A stretch of DNA of 64,000 nt. It comes from Cellulomonas chengniuliangii (GTDB lineage: Bacteria; Actinomycetota; Actinomycetes; Actinomycetales; Cellulomonadaceae). The stretch covers positions 2,790,001 to 2,854,000 of the forward strand of contig NZ_CP101988.1 of NCBI RefSeq assembly GCF_024508335.1. The letters run 5' to 3'. Positions 16,774-26,750 of this stretch are shown here, piece after piece; the stretch's first letter is position 1, and every line of letters starts with the position of its first letter. Both the position numbers and the translations under genes were made by a program. Under the pieces are notes generated by a model, which was given only the letters and a program-made list of their open reading frames with translations, made no database searches and was not told where the DNA came from.

Positions 16774-17589
16774 ATGCTGGCCTCCCTTCGCCAGGAGCGC
16801 ATCCTGGCAGCGGTCCACGCGCACGGCGCCGTGCGCGTGGCCGAGCTCGTCGACGAGCTCGGCGTCTCCGACATGACCGTGCGCCGGGACATCACCGAGC
16901 TGGCCCAGGCCGGGCTCGTGCGTCGAGTGCACGGCGGCGCCGTCGCGCTCGACGCCCGCGCCCGGGCCACCGACGAGCCCGGCTTCGAGGCCAAGCAGGG
17001 CTGGGCTGCCGCCGAGAAGGCCGCGATCGCCGCACAGGCCGTGCGCCTGATCGAGCCCGGGCAGTCCATCGCCCTGTCCGCGGGCACCACCACCCACCTC
17101 CTCGCGCGGGAGATCGCCACCGACCCGGCGCTGCGCCCTCTCACCGTCGTGACCAACTCGCTTCCCGTCGCCGAGGCCCTGCACGGCGCCGGCCCCGGGC
17201 TCGACGTGATCCTCACCGGCGGTGCGCGCACCCCCTCGGACGCGCTCGTCGGCCCCGTCGCCGACCACTCGCTGTCCCGCCTGCGCGTGGACACCGCGTT
17301 CCTGGGCGTGCACGGAATGGACCCGGACGGGCTGACCACCCCCAACCTGCTCGAGGCGGCGACCGACCGCGCGCTGGTGGGGTGCGCGGCACGGCTCATC
17401 GTGCTGGCCGACCACACCAAGTGGGGCGTCGTCGGGCTCGCCCAGATCGTCGCGCTCGACGAGATCGACGTGCTGGTCACCGACGCCGGACTGCCCGAGC
17501 CTGCGCGGCGCGCGCTGGCCCAGCACGTCGAACGGCTGCTGCTCGCCCCCTCTCCCCCCGCCACCCCGCCCGCACCTGGAGCGCCATGA
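16774..17589 (+). CDS. DeoR-family regulator of the galactose operon
   Basis: The 271-residue protein has an N-terminal DeoR helix-turn-helix (ERILAAVHAHGAVRVAELVDELGVSDMTVRRDITEL). The DeoR sensor domain follows, a phosphosugar-isomerase-like fold with SAGTTTHLLAR, VVTNSLPVAEAL and LADHTKWG. Such regulators bind phosphorylated sugars, which release them from DNA. Its stop overlaps the galT start by ATGA, so it is the first gene of a deoR-galT-galK operon. ATG 16774 is preferred because it directly follows -10-like sequence; ATG 16756 would add six residues, and neither has a good ribosome binding site. The ligand, perhaps galactose 1-phosphate, is inferred from the operon. Confidence 0.85.
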   Translation: MLASLRQERILAAVHAHGAVRVAELVDELGVSDMTVRRDITELAQAGLVRRVHGGAVALDARARATDEPGFEAKQGWAAAEKAAIAAQAVRLIEPGQSIALSAGTTTHLLAREIATDPALRPLTVVTNSLPVAEALHGAGPGLDVILTGGARTPSDALVGPVADHSLSRLRVDTAFLGVHGMDPDGLTTPNLLEAATDRALVGCAARLIVLADHTKWGVVGLAQIVALDEIDVLVTDAGLPEPARRALAQHVERLLLAPSPPATPPAPGAP

Positions 17590-18772
17590 CCACCGCCCGC
17601 GTCCGCCGCACCGCCACCACGCTCGCCGACGGCCGCGACCTCCTGTACTTCGACGACACCGAGCCGTACGTCTCCGGCGGGCGGACCCGCCGCCTCGACG
17701 ACCCGCGCCCGCTCGCCGACCGGTACGCCGACGTGCCGGGCGAGGACGGCGCCCCGCGCCCGTTCCAGGGACCCGAGATGCGCCTGGACCCGCTCACCGG
17801 CGAGTGGGTGCCGATGGCGTCGCACCGCATGAACCGCACCTTCCTGCCCGCCGCGGACTCGTGCCCGCTGTGCCCCGCCCGGCCGGGCGCCGAGTACTCG
17901 GACGGCGAGGTGCCGGACACCGACTACGACGTGGTGGTCTTCGAGAACCGGTTCCCCGCCCTCATGCAGGTCCCCGGGACGGGGCTCGACGACGGGTGGG
18001 ACGTCGACGGCTCCGACCTCTGGCGGGCGCGCCCCGCGGCCGGCCGCTGCGAGGTGGTCTGCTTCAGCGCCGACCACACCAGCAGCCTCGGCGCGGTGGG
18101 CCCGCGGCGGATGCGCACCATCATCGAGGCGTGGGCGGACCGCACCCGCGAGCTCTCCGCGCTGCCCGGCATCGAGCAGGTGTTCTGCTTCGAGAACCGT
18201 GGCAAGGAGATCGGCGTCACGCTCCCGCACCCGCACGGCCAGGTGTACGCGTTCCCGTTCGTCGCCCCGCGCACGCAGGCGATGCAGCGCCAGGCCGCGG
18301 CGCACCAGGCGGCGACCGGCCGCAACCTGCACCGCGACATCCTCGACGGGGAGCGCAAGGCCGGCGTGCGCGTCGTCCTGGAGTCCGAGCACTGGACCGC
18401 GTACGTCCCCGCCGCGTCCCGGTGGCCGGTCGAGGTGCACCTGGCGCCGCATCGCGACGTCCTCGACCTGCCCGGGCTGAGCGACGCCGAGCGGGACGAC
18501 CTGGCAGTCGTCTACCTGGACCTGCTCGGCCGGCTCGACCGGTTCTTCGTGGGGCCCGACGGCTCCGCGATCCCGCTGCCGTACATCTCCGGCTGGCACC
18601 AGGCCGTCGTCGGCGAGGGCCGCGAGCTCGGCAGGCTGCACCTGCAGGTCTTCTCGGTGCTGCGCGCGCCCGGGAAGCTCAAGTACCTCGCCGGCGTCGA
18701 GTCCGGCGTGGGCGCCTGGATCAGCGACACGACCCCCGAGCGGATCGCCGCCCGCCTGCAGGAGGCAGCCCG

Positions 18773-18776
<4 letters not shown>
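17586..18776 (+). CDS. galT: Galactose-1-phosphate uridylyltransferase
   Basis: The 396-residue enzyme exchanges UMP between UDP-glucose and galactose 1-phosphate in the Leloir pathway. The HIT-family active site reads H215-P-H217-G-Q219 (in TLPHPHGQVYAFPF), with H217 the nucleotidylated histidine. A zinc-binding CPLCPA motif is present near residue 98, and FENRFPALM and HWTAYVPAASRWPVEVHL are family blocks. Start and stop each overlap a neighbour by ATGA, placing it between the DeoR regulator and galK. Length is somewhat above the 350 of E. coli, as usual in actinobacteria. Confidence 0.95.
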
Positions 18777-20008
<1,232 letters not shown>

Positions 20009-20126
20009 CCTGCGCGGACGCCCCTGGCGTCATCCCTCAGTCTGATTCCCCGGCTCCGTGGGCGGCGCTACCGTCCTGCTGAGACGCCCGGCGCGCCTCA
20101 TCCGTCGTGACACGAGGAGCCGCACC

Positions 20127-21152
20127 GTGGGGGTCACCCGCAGGATCATCTTCCCGACCATCCGCCTGATCCTGTGGGCGGTGATCGCGCTCGCCCTGGT
20201 GAAGATGGCGTTCTCGGGCGCGGACATGTCCCAGGCCGACGACAGCCTCGTGCCGACGGCCCAGATCGCCGAGATGCACGCCGAGGTGGGCACGGCGACG
20301 ATCACCAACACCGTCACGGTGCAGGCCTCGGTGGTCGCCGACCCGTCGACGCCGGTCAAGGCCACCATGGCGGGCGCCGTGTCGAAGGTCCTCGCCACCG
20401 ACGGCCAGCAGGTCGCCGTCGACACGCCGCTCCTCGAGATCCTGCTCGAGACGCCCGTCGAGCCGACGATCACCACGAACCCGGAGACGGGCGAGCAGAC
20501 CGTCACCGAGCACAAGCCGAAGATCAAGCGCGAGACCGTCAAGGCCGGCGTCGCGGGCACCCTCACGCTCACCGCCCTCAAGGACCAGATCGTGTCGGTC
20601 GGCGACGTCGTCGGCTCGATCGCCCCCGGGACGCTGTCCGTCTCGGGCACGCTGACCCCCGAGCAGCAGTACCGCCTGATCGGGGCGCCGACGGAGGCCC
20701 AGGTCACCCTCAAGGGCGGCCCGGCCCCGTTCACCTGCGCCGGGCTGCGCATCGGCGCCGCGCCGACGGGCGCCGATGCGCGCCAGACCGGCGACGGCGG
20801 CGGGCAGGCGGCCACCACGGGCGCCATCTCCTGCGCCGTGCCGGAGGGCGTCACCGCGTTCCCGGGGCTGGGCGCCGACCTCGAGATCGTCAACGGCACC
20901 GCTGCCGACGCCCTGGTCGTGCCCGTCACCGCCGTGCAGGGCTCCGTGCAGGACGGCAACGTGTGGGTCGTGCTGCCCGACGGCGGCTCCGAGAAGCGGG
21001 CCGTCACGCTCGGCCTGACCGACGGCGAGCACGTCCAGATCACCGCGGGCCTGGCCGCCGGCGACACCATCCTGGAGTTCGTGCCGGTGGGCGACGTCGT
21101 CAACCTGCCGTGCGACCAGCCGGGCGCCGACTACACGACGTGCCAGGCATGA
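20127..21152 (+). CDS. Periplasmic-adaptor-like (HlyD/MacA) subunit of ABC module 1
   Basis: The 341-residue protein has one N-terminal membrane anchor ([17 protein letters not shown]). A lipoyl/barrel-sandwich pair follows ([29 protein letters not shown] and [28 protein letters not shown]), then a C-terminal domain with [11 protein letters not shown] and [17 protein letters not shown]. This is a membrane-fusion protein of the MacA/YknX kind, which links a MacB-type permease to the outside of the membrane. The GTG at 20127 has GAGGAG seven bases upstream (20114-20119). A TACCGT hexamer at 20069-20074 may be the promoter. ATGA overlap couples it to the ATPase. Confidence 0.82.
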   Translation: MGVTRRIIFPTIRLILWAVIALALVKMAFSGADMSQADDSLVPTAQIAEMHAEVGTATITNTVTVQASVVADPSTPVKATMAGAVSKVLATDGQQVAVDTPLLEILLETPVEPTITTNPETGEQTVTEHKPKIKRETVKAGVAGTLTLTALKDQIVSVGDVVGSIAPGTLSVSGTLTPEQQYRLIGAPTEAQVTLKGGPAPFTCAGLRIGAAPTGADARQTGDGGGQAATTGAISCAVPEGVTAFPGLGADLEIVNGTAADALVVPVTAVQGSVQDGNVWVVLPDGGSEKRAVTLGLTDGEHVQITAGLAAGDTILEFVPVGDVVNLPCDQPGADYTTCQA

Positions 21153-21946
21153 GCCTGCTCGAGCTGACGGACGTCACCCGCTCGGTCGTCCTGCCGGACG
21201 AGCGCGTGCTGGAGATCCTGCGCGGCATCACCCTGACGGTCGACGCGGGCGAGCACGTCTCGATCGTCGGCCGCTCCGGCACCGGCAAGTCCACGCTGCT
21301 CAACATCCTCGGCCTGCTGGACTCCCCCACCTCGGGGGAGTACCTGCTCGAGGGCGTCTCCGTGGCCCGGCTGTCGCAGCGCAAGCGCGCCTGGCGGCGG
21401 GGCGAGGACTTCGGGTTCGTGTTCCAGCAGTTCAACCTCATGCCCGGCCGCACCGCGCTGGAGAACGTCGCGGCGCCCCTGATGTACGCCCGCGGCCGCC
21501 AGTTCTGGAAGCGGCGCACGCTCGCCGCGGAGATGCTCGACCGGGTGGGCCTCGGCGACCGGCTCGAGGACATGCCGGAGAAGCTCTCGGGCGGCGAGCA
21601 GCAGCGCGTCGCCATCGCGCGGGCCCTGGTCCGCGGCCCGCGGGTGATCCTCGCGGACGAGCCCACCGGAGCCCTCGACGTGGACACCGGCGGAGAGGTC
21701 ATGGCGCTGCTCGACGAGATCGCCGCGCAGACCGGCGCCGCCCTGATCGCCATCACGCACGACCTGGCCGTCGCGGCCCGCGCGCAACGGCACTACCGCC
21801 TGGCCGGCGGGGTCCTCGTGCCGATCGTGCTGAACGCGCCGGGCCGGGTCACCGAGTGGGTGGGCGACGTGCCCACCGACGTGCCCGCCGATCTGCCGGC
21901 CGACTCCCCTGCGACCGTCGACGAGCACGGCGCGGTGACGGCGTGA
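21149..21946 (+). CDS. MacB/LolD-type ABC transporter ATPase, module 1
   Basis: The 265-residue ATPase has Walker [11 protein letters not shown]-loop [18 protein letters not shown], signature [15 protein letters not shown] and Walker [13 protein letters not shown], with the H-switch ITHD. The [16 protein letters not shown] segment is typical of the MacB/LolD/YknY branch. The C-terminus is extended by about 40 residues rich in Asp, Pro and Ala ([15 protein letters not shown]). It overlaps the upstream adaptor by ATGA and the downstream permease by GTGA, so all three are made together. Confidence 0.9.
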   Translation: MSLLELTDVTRSVVLPDERVLEILRGITLTVDAGEHVSIVGRSGTGKSTLLNILGLLDSPTSGEYLLEGVSVARLSQRKRAWRRGEDFGFVFQQFNLMPGRTALENVAAPLMYARGRQFWKRRTLAAEMLDRVGLGDRLEDMPEKLSGGEQQRVAIARALVRGPRVILADEPTGALDVDTGGEVMALLDEIAAQTGAALIAITHDLAVAARAQRHYRLAGGVLVPIVLNAPGRVTEWVGDVPTDVPADLPADSPATVDEHGAVTA

Positions 21947-23157
21947 CGGGCTTCGTCAGCACCCTGGTCGAGGCGTGGGACGAGCTGCGCGTCCACCGGC
22001 TGCGGGTGCTGCTCGCGCTGATCGGGGTGGCCGTCGCCGTCACCGCGATCACGGGCATCACCGCCGCCGTGCAGATGATGAGCCAGGCGTTCCGGGAGCA
22101 GTCCGAGCGGCACAACGGCCGGGACGTGACGCTCACCGCCGACGTCTACCCGGCGTGGTCGGGCGAGATGGGCACGACGCCCCCCACCCCGGACCCGGCG
22201 CAGATCGACGCGGCGTACACGCGGATCACCGAGCAGTACGCCATCGAGTACTGGTCGCGCACGTCCTGGACGCAGGCGCCGTTCCGCTTCCCCACCGGCG
22301 CCCAGATGGTCGAGGTCCGGGTGGTCGACCCGGACTACGGGGTGATCAACCGGTTCCAGCCCACCGACGGCCGCTGGTTCTTCGAGACCGACGTGGACCG
22401 CCTGGCCCCCTCCGTGGTGGTCAACGAGGCGTTCTGGAAAGCCCTGGGCGAGCCCTCGCTCGACACCCATCCCACAGTCGTCCTCGGCGGCGCGACCCCG
22501 GTGCGCGCCGAGGTGATCGGCGTGTACCCGAACAGCTGGCGAGAAGAGCCGCCAGCCGCCTATGGCCTGACCTCCCACATGACTCGCTGGGCCACACCCA
22601 CCGACACATACGGGAACGCCCCCTCGCTGCGGATGTGGGTCCCCCCGGAGATGTCCGACGAGCTGCAGCCGCTCATCACGCGCGACCTCTCGGCCCTGAT
22701 GCCGGGATACGAGGTGAGCGTCTACCCGAACGAGTTCGACAACAGCCTCGACAGCGCCGCCACGTGGATCATCTTGGGCGTGGGCGGGTTCGCGCTGCTG
22801 CTCGGCGGGCTCGGCCTGGTGAACATCGCGCTGGTGACCGTTCGCCACCGGATCCGGGAGATCGGCATCCGACGCAGCTTCGGCGCGACGTCGGGCCGGG
22901 TGTTCTTCGGGGTGCTGATGGAGTCGGTGGTCGCGACGTTCGTGGCCGGGCTGGTGGGGGTCGTGATCGCCGTCGCGGTGGTCAAGAACATCCCCGTCGA
23001 GCGGGTGTTCGGCGGCGGGATCGAGGACATGCCCCCGTTCCCGCTCTCGGCGGCCGCCATCGGCATGGCCTGCGCCACCGGTGTCGGCGCGCTCGCGGGG
23101 CTGATCCCGGCGACCGTGGCGGTCCGCGTCAAGGTCATCGACGCCATCCGCTACTGA
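21943..23157 (+). CDS. MacB/FtsX-type ABC transporter permease, module 1
   Basis: The 404-residue permease has the four-segment MacB topology: TM1 (VLLALIGVAVAVTAITGITAAV), a large extracytoplasmic domain of about 220 residues, and three C-terminal segments (WIILGVGGFALLLGGLGLVNIALV, MESVVATFVAGLVGVVIAVAVV, AIGMACATGVGALAGLIPA). VRHRIREIGIRRSFGAT is the conserved FtsX-domain cytoplasmic loop. MacB-type pumps do not pass substrate through the membrane; they transmit motion to the outer face. Start GTG 21943 overlaps the ATPase stop by GTGA. Confidence 0.88.
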   Translation: MTGFVSTLVEAWDELRVHRLRVLLALIGVAVAVTAITGITAAVQMMSQAFREQSERHNGRDVTLTADVYPAWSGEMGTTPPTPDPAQIDAAYTRITEQYAIEYWSRTSWTQAPFRFPTGAQMVEVRVVDPDYGVINRFQPTDGRWFFETDVDRLAPSVVVNEAFWKALGEPSLDTHPTVVLGGATPVRAEVIGVYPNSWREEPPAAYGLTSHMTRWATPTDTYGNAPSLRMWVPPEMSDELQPLITRDLSALMPGYEVSVYPNEFDNSLDSAATWIILGVGGFALLLGGLGLVNIALVTVRHRIREIGIRRSFGATSGRVFFGVLMESVVATFVAGLVGVVIAVAVVKNIPVERVFGGGIEDMPPFPLSAAAIGMACATGVGALAGLIPATVAVRVKVIDAIRY

Positions 23158-23278
23158 GCGGCATCGTCCCGGGGCGCCACCCCGGTCCCCCCACGGGCCC
23201 ATGTCCCTGCCGGGAACGCCCACCGGGCGGCTGACTCGGCGACGGGCGCCGCCTGGAACCGTTGAGCACCAGGGCATT

Positions 23279-23312
23279 CCGGGCGGGGCGCACCACGGTG
23301 CGCCCCGCCCGG
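23279..23312 (+). terminator. Long GC hairpin between module 1 permease and first lipoprotein
   Basis: GGGCGGGGCGCACC (23281-23294) pairs perfectly with GGTGCGCCCCGCCC (23297-23310) around a two-base loop, and two more pairs extend it to 23279-23312. It lies 122 bases after the permease stop and 38 bases before the first lipoprotein. It may end the upstream transcript or act as a leader structure; there is no T-tract, so its role is uncertain. Confidence 0.55.
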
Positions 23313-23350
23313 GCCCTGCCAAGGACACGCTCACACGGAAGGCGCCACCC

Positions 23351-24307
23351 ATGAGGACGACCGCCCTGACAGCCGCCGCCGCCGGCTGCGCCCTGCTCCT
23401 GCTCGGCGCCTGCAGCAGCAGCAGCGACGAGCCCGACGCGGGCGCCAGCGCGTCCGGCAGCCCGATCGAGGCGTACCTGCAGCCGCTCCAGGCCAAGCTC
23501 GACGGCGTCGACCGGGCCGCGTTGGCCAGGAAGTCCGAGGAGGCCATCGCCAACTGCATGCACGACGCCGGTTTCGACTACACGCCGGGCCAGGTCTCCG
23601 AGGACGACCTGGAGGTCGAGGACGAGCAGGGCGAGCCGGGCACCGTGGAGTTCGCCACCGTGCACGGCTACGGCGTCTGGGGCTACACGGACGGCCGCGG
23701 GGACGAGCCCGAGGACGAGCAGGTGGACCCGAATGCGGAGTACGTCGCGTCGATGACAGAGACCGAGAGCACCGCGTACTACGAGGCGTTCTGGGGGCCG
23801 ACGCCCGACCCTGACGCCGAGGGCCCGTCCGACTGGTCCCAGATGGGCTGCGTCGGGAAGGCCGCCCACGAGGCCTACGGCGAGGACCTCGCCTTCCTGG
23901 AGGACCCCGCCCTCATCGAGGTGGACGAGGAGCTCAGGCGGATCGCGGAACGCGCGACGACGGCCGCCGACGTGGTCGCGGTGGAGGCCGCGTGGTCCGA
24001 GTGCATGAACGAGGAGGGGTACGACTTCGCGACCGTCGCGGAGGCCAAGGAGAGCATCTCCGACGCGTTCGAAGCCCTCTACGCCGACGCCGAGGCCGCT
24101 GACCCCGACGGCCGCCCCGACCAGGCCGCCCTCACCCAGCTCGGCGACCGCGACAAGGCCACCGCCGTGGCCGACGCGACGTGCCAGCAGTCCTCCGGCT
24201 ACCGCGAGAAGCTCGTCAAGGCCCGGAACGCGCTCGAGCAGGAGTACGTCGACGCGCACAAGGCCGAGCTCGACGCGCTGCTGAGCTCGGCGGGCATCGA
24301 GAGGTGA
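23351..24307 (+). CDS. Cysteine-patterned lipoprotein paralogue 1 (LpA)
   Basis: The 318-residue protein has a lipoprotein signal peptide ending LLLLGAC, with Cys21 the lipidated residue, and then a Ser/Asp-rich spacer. The mature part carries the array signature: CMHDAGFDYTP (about residue 71), MGCVGKA (near 166), WSECMNEEGYDFATV (near 217) and a final C-Q-x-x-x-G-Y motif (near 278), followed by KAELDALLSS at the end. It shares this pattern with the three genes downstream but is the most divergent. The start ATG 23351 has GGAAGG about ten bases upstream. No function is known; its position after a MacB-like module suggests that it works with that transporter on the cell surface. Confidence 0.78.
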   Translation: MRTTALTAAAAGCALLLLGACSSSSDEPDAGASASGSPIEAYLQPLQAKLDGVDRAALARKSEEAIANCMHDAGFDYTPGQVSEDDLEVEDEQGEPGTVEFATVHGYGVWGYTDGRGDEPEDEQVDPNAEYVASMTETESTAYYEAFWGPTPDPDAEGPSDWSQMGCVGKAAHEAYGEDLAFLEDPALIEVDEELRRIAERATTAADVVAVEAAWSECMNEEGYDFATVAEAKESISDAFEALYADAEAADPDGRPDQAALTQLGDRDKATAVADATCQQSSGYREKLVKARNALEQEYVDAHKAELDALLSSAGIER

Positions 24308-24343
24308 CGCGCCGGGCGTCGGGGAGCCCGCTCGTGTGACGTG

Positions 24344-24426
24344 ACGACCGGGGCCGACGGGCCGCGGCCGGGATGGCAGGCATGTGCGCCTGCGTCCCGG
24401 CCGCGGCGCGTCTCGGCCCCGGTCGT
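24344..24426. repeat. Very long three-part inverted repeat (about 83 bases)
   Basis: Three nested perfect arm pairs fold into one rod: ACGACCGGGGCCGA (24344-24357) with TCGGCCCCGGTCGT (24413-24426); CCGCGGCCGGGA (24362-24373) with TCCCGGCCGCGG (24395-24406); GCAGGC (24376-24381) with GCCTGC (24388-24393). Small internal loops separate them. It lies 36 bases after the first lipoprotein gene. A terminator is possible, but the size is far above normal; a palindromic repeat element is the other option. Confidence 0.8.
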
Positions 24427-24521
24427 TCGTCATAGCGGCGCGGTGACGAGCGGGGTGACGACGGCGCGGTGGGCCGCGTTCGACCAGGCCCAGCGCGCAC
24501 CGTCACGAGATCTCAGTCCGC

Positions 24522-24551
24522 TATACACCAGGTGTATACACACTGTGTATA
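24522..24551. promoter_or_regulatory. Two overlapping perfect 17-bp palindromes (operator-like)
   Basis: TATACACCAGGTGTATA (24522-24538) and TATACACACTGTGTATA (24535-24551) are both perfect palindromes around one central base, sharing four bases. The block is strikingly AT-rich for this genome. TATAGT (24548-24553), a close match to a -10 box, overlaps its right end, so a bound dimer would block transcription of the second lipoprotein. The TATACAC/GTGTATA half-site recalls operators of PadR- or GntR-type repressors; no such regulator is encoded in the window. Confidence 0.8.
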
Positions 24552-24613
24552 GTTCGACGTGTCAGCCCGATCTCCTCCCCTTCGCTCCCCCCGTCCCGCA
24601 GGAAGGCACACTC

Positions 24614-25561
24614 ATGAGGACCATCCCGATCACCGCTGCCGCGAGCTGCGCACTGCTGCTGCTGATCAGCGCATGCGCCAGCGGCGGAGACGCCGAGCCC
24701 GGCAAGGGCGGCAAGGCCGACGCACCGCTCACGGCCTACATGGACGCGCTCTACGACATCGACTACCAGAAGGTCCACACCGAGGAGGAGAACCTCATCG
24801 CCTCCTGCATGCAGGAAGCCGGGTTCGAGTACATCCCCCGGGAGATCTCGAGCGCCGACTACGGCGACGACGACGAGACGTTCGAGTTCACTGAGGACTA
24901 CGCCGCGAGGGAGGGGTACGGGTACTCGAGCCCCGAGCCCGAGAGCGACGATGCCGAGCCGGTGGACCCGAATGCCGACTACCTCGCGGCCATGTCCGAG
25001 AGCGAACGGGCCGCCTACGAGCTGGCGCTCTGGGGCGAGCAGGACGAGCCCATCGACGACGAGGCCGAGTACGAGTGGGACTGGACGAAGGCGGGCTGCT
25101 CCGGCAAGGCCAGCAACGAGGCGTGGGCCGCCAGCCCGATGGCCGCCTTCGAGGACCCGGCCTACGCCGACCTCAACGAGCAGATCTCCCGGCTGTACGA
25201 CGAGGCGTACGCCGACCCGAAGATCGCCGCGGTCGACGCCACGTGGTCGGCCTGCATGAACGAGGCGGGCTACGACTTCGCGCAGGTCCTGGACGCGAAC
25301 AACAGCTTCGCCGACCAGTACTCGGCGCTCTGGCAGGCGGCCGACCCGGAGGCGGGCACGGACAAGGCCGCCGAGGCGGCCCTGCGCGAGCGGGAGGTGG
25401 CCACGGCCGTCGCCGACGCGAGGTGCCAGAAGGAGGCCGGGTACGACGAGACCCTCATGGAGGTCGTGATCGCCTACGAGAAGGAGTTCGTCGACCAGCA
25501 CAAGGCCGAGCTCGACGCCTGGGTCAGCCAGTACGCCACGGCGCCGAAGGCGTCCAAGTGA
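24614..25561 (+). CDS. Cysteine-patterned lipoprotein paralogue 2 (LpB)
   Basis: The 315-residue protein has a lipobox LLLISAC (Cys21) and a short Gly/Lys linker. The mature domain contains CMQEAGFEYIP, the acidic stretch DPNADYLAAMSESERAAYE, WDWTKAGCSGKASNE, WSACMNEAGYDFAQV and ARCQKEAGYDE, and ends with KAELDAWVSQYA. Three of the four mature cysteines sit in a C-[MQ]-x-x-x-G-[FY] context, which suggests internal repetition; disulfide pairing is likely outside the cell. The ATG at 24614 has AGGAAGG about seven bases upstream. It is the only array member with the double palindrome in its promoter. Function unknown; anchored on the outer face of the membrane. Confidence 0.82.
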   Translation: MRTIPITAAASCALLLLISACASGGDAEPGKGGKADAPLTAYMDALYDIDYQKVHTEEENLIASCMQEAGFEYIPREISSADYGDDDETFEFTEDYAAREGYGYSSPEPESDDAEPVDPNADYLAAMSESERAAYELALWGEQDEPIDDEAEYEWDWTKAGCSGKASNEAWAASPMAAFEDPAYADLNEQISRLYDEAYADPKIAAVDATWSACMNEAGYDFAQVLDANNSFADQYSALWQAADPEAGTDKAAEAALREREVATAVADARCQKEAGYDETLMEVVIAYEKEFVDQHKAELDAWVSQYATAPKASK

Positions 25562-25601
25562 CCGGCACGGCCCCGACGCCCAGCCGTGACGTCCCACCGT
25601 G

Positions 25602-25775
25602 GCCAATCGTTGTGCGCCTGAGTGGCCACGTTCCTGAACAGCCAAGTCATCCGCGAGGTTGACCCACGACCGCCCCCTGCTGCCTAGGTTCGTCGGAGAT
25701 CACCACCGGCAATCCGACACGCGCGCGCCCGCTCCATCGCCGCCCGCGACCCACGTTCCGCAGGAAGGCACACCC
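25602..25775 (+). repeat. 174-base upstream repeat, copy 1 (before LpC)
   Basis: From GCCAATCG to the ATG of LpC this stretch matches, base count for base count, the 174 bases before LpD (26871-27044), at roughly three quarters identity by eye. Shared blocks are GCCAAGTCATCCGC, CTAGGTTCGTCGG and TTCCGCAGGAAGGCACACCC. A promoter-like TTGACC (25659-25664) and TAGGTT (25685-25690) are 20 bases apart, longer than the usual 17. Confidence 0.8.
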
Positions 25776-26750
25776 ATGAGGTCCATCCCGTTCACCGTCG
25801 CCGCCGCTGTCGGCGCACTTCTCCTGCTCAGCGCCTGCAGCGACAGCGGCGGCGGCGGCACCAGCAGCAGCAGCAGCAGCAGCAGCGGCGGCAGCAGCAG
25901 CGGCGACGACGCCGGGAAGGACTCCGCGGCGAAGGAGAGTCCGCTTCACGCGTACATGAAGTCGATCCAATACGACGGCGGCGATTCCGCGAAGAACCAC
26001 AAGGAGGTGGAGAACATCATCGCCTCCTGCATGAAGGAGGCAGGGTTCGAGTACACGCCCAAGGACCTCCCGAGCCAACCGGCCTCGTTGGACGACTGGG
26101 AGGAGATGGACCCTGTGGAGCGGGCCGAGAAGTACGGCTACGGCTGGGCGGGCAGCCCGGAGTCGGAGATCGACCCGGAGGAGTTCGTCAGCCCGGACGC
26201 CGACTACCTCGCGGCCATGTCCGATAGCGAGGCGGCCGCCTACAGCGTGGCCTTGTTTGGCGATCAGCAAGACGTAGACACCTCCGAGTTGGACTGGACG
26301 AAGGGCGGCTGCTACGCCAAGGCGAACCACGAGGTGCACAGCAATCGCAACGCCGCCTATGAGGACCCCGCCTATGAGGACCTCCAGGAGGAGATCAGGC
26401 GGATGTTCGAGAAGGTCCCGGACGACCCGAGGCTCGCGGAGATCAACGCCGAGTGGTCCGCGTGCATGAACGAAGGGGGCTTCGACTTCGCGAGAGTCAA
26501 CGAGGCCTACGAGAGCATCGCCGAGGGCTACGCCACGCTCCCGGAGACGGCTGACGAGACCGCCTGGGCTGACCTGCGCGATAAGGAGGTGGCCACGGCG
26601 ATCGCCGACGCGAAGTGCCAGGAGAAGGTCGGCTACCCCGAGAAGCTCCAGGAGGTGCAGTTCGCCCTCGAGCAGGAGTTCATCGACACCCACAAGGCCG
26701 AGCTCGACGCCTGGATCGAGCAGTACGCGACTGACGAGGCGGCCAAGTGA
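25776..26750 (+). CDS. Cysteine-patterned lipoprotein paralogue 3 (LpC)
   Basis: The 324-residue protein has the lipobox LLLLSAC (Cys21) followed by a Ser/Gly linker that contains eight consecutive serines encoded by an AGC run. The mature domain repeats the family pattern: CMKEAGFEYTP, SPDADYLAAMSDSEAAAYS, WTKGGCYAKANHE, WSACMNEGGFDFARV and AKCQEKVGYPEKLQEVQFALEQEF, ending KAELDAWIEQYA. The C-terminal 80 residues are nearly the same as in LpD, which points to a recent tandem duplication. The start has CAGGAAGG upstream in a leader shared with LpD. Function unknown. Confidence 0.82.
   Translation: MRSIPFTVAAAVGALLLLSACSDSGGGGTSSSSSSSSGGSSSGDDAGKDSAAKESPLHAYMKSIQYDGGDSAKNHKEVENIIASCMKEAGFEYTPKDLPSQPASLDDWEEMDPVERAEKYGYGWAGSPESEIDPEEFVSPDADYLAAMSDSEAAAYSVALFGDQQDVDTSELDWTKGGCYAKANHEVHSNRNAAYEDPAYEDLQEEIRRMFEKVPDDPRLAEINAEWSACMNEGGFDFARVNEAYESIAEGYATLPETADETAWADLRDKEVATAIADAKCQEKVGYPEKLQEVQFALEQEFIDTHKAELDAWIEQYATDEAAK
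25863..25901 (+). repeat. AGC trinucleotide tract in the lipoprotein linker
   Basis: Eight AGC units (25863-25886), then GGCGGC, then three more AGC units (25893-25901), encode a polyserine linker just after the lipidated cysteine of LpC. Loss or gain of units would keep the frame and only change linker length. Confidence 0.85.

Larger units (their letters stand above)
24308..24613 (+). other. 306-base regulatory intergenic region before second lipoprotein
   Basis: This gap holds no convincing coding sequence. From left to right it contains the long inverted repeat at 24344-24426, a short CGGCGCGGTG direct repeat around 24435-24465, the AT-rich double palindrome at 24522-24551, a TATAGT -10-like hexamer at 24548-24553, and the CAGGAAGG ribosome-binding sequence before the next start. 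Confidence 0.7.
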
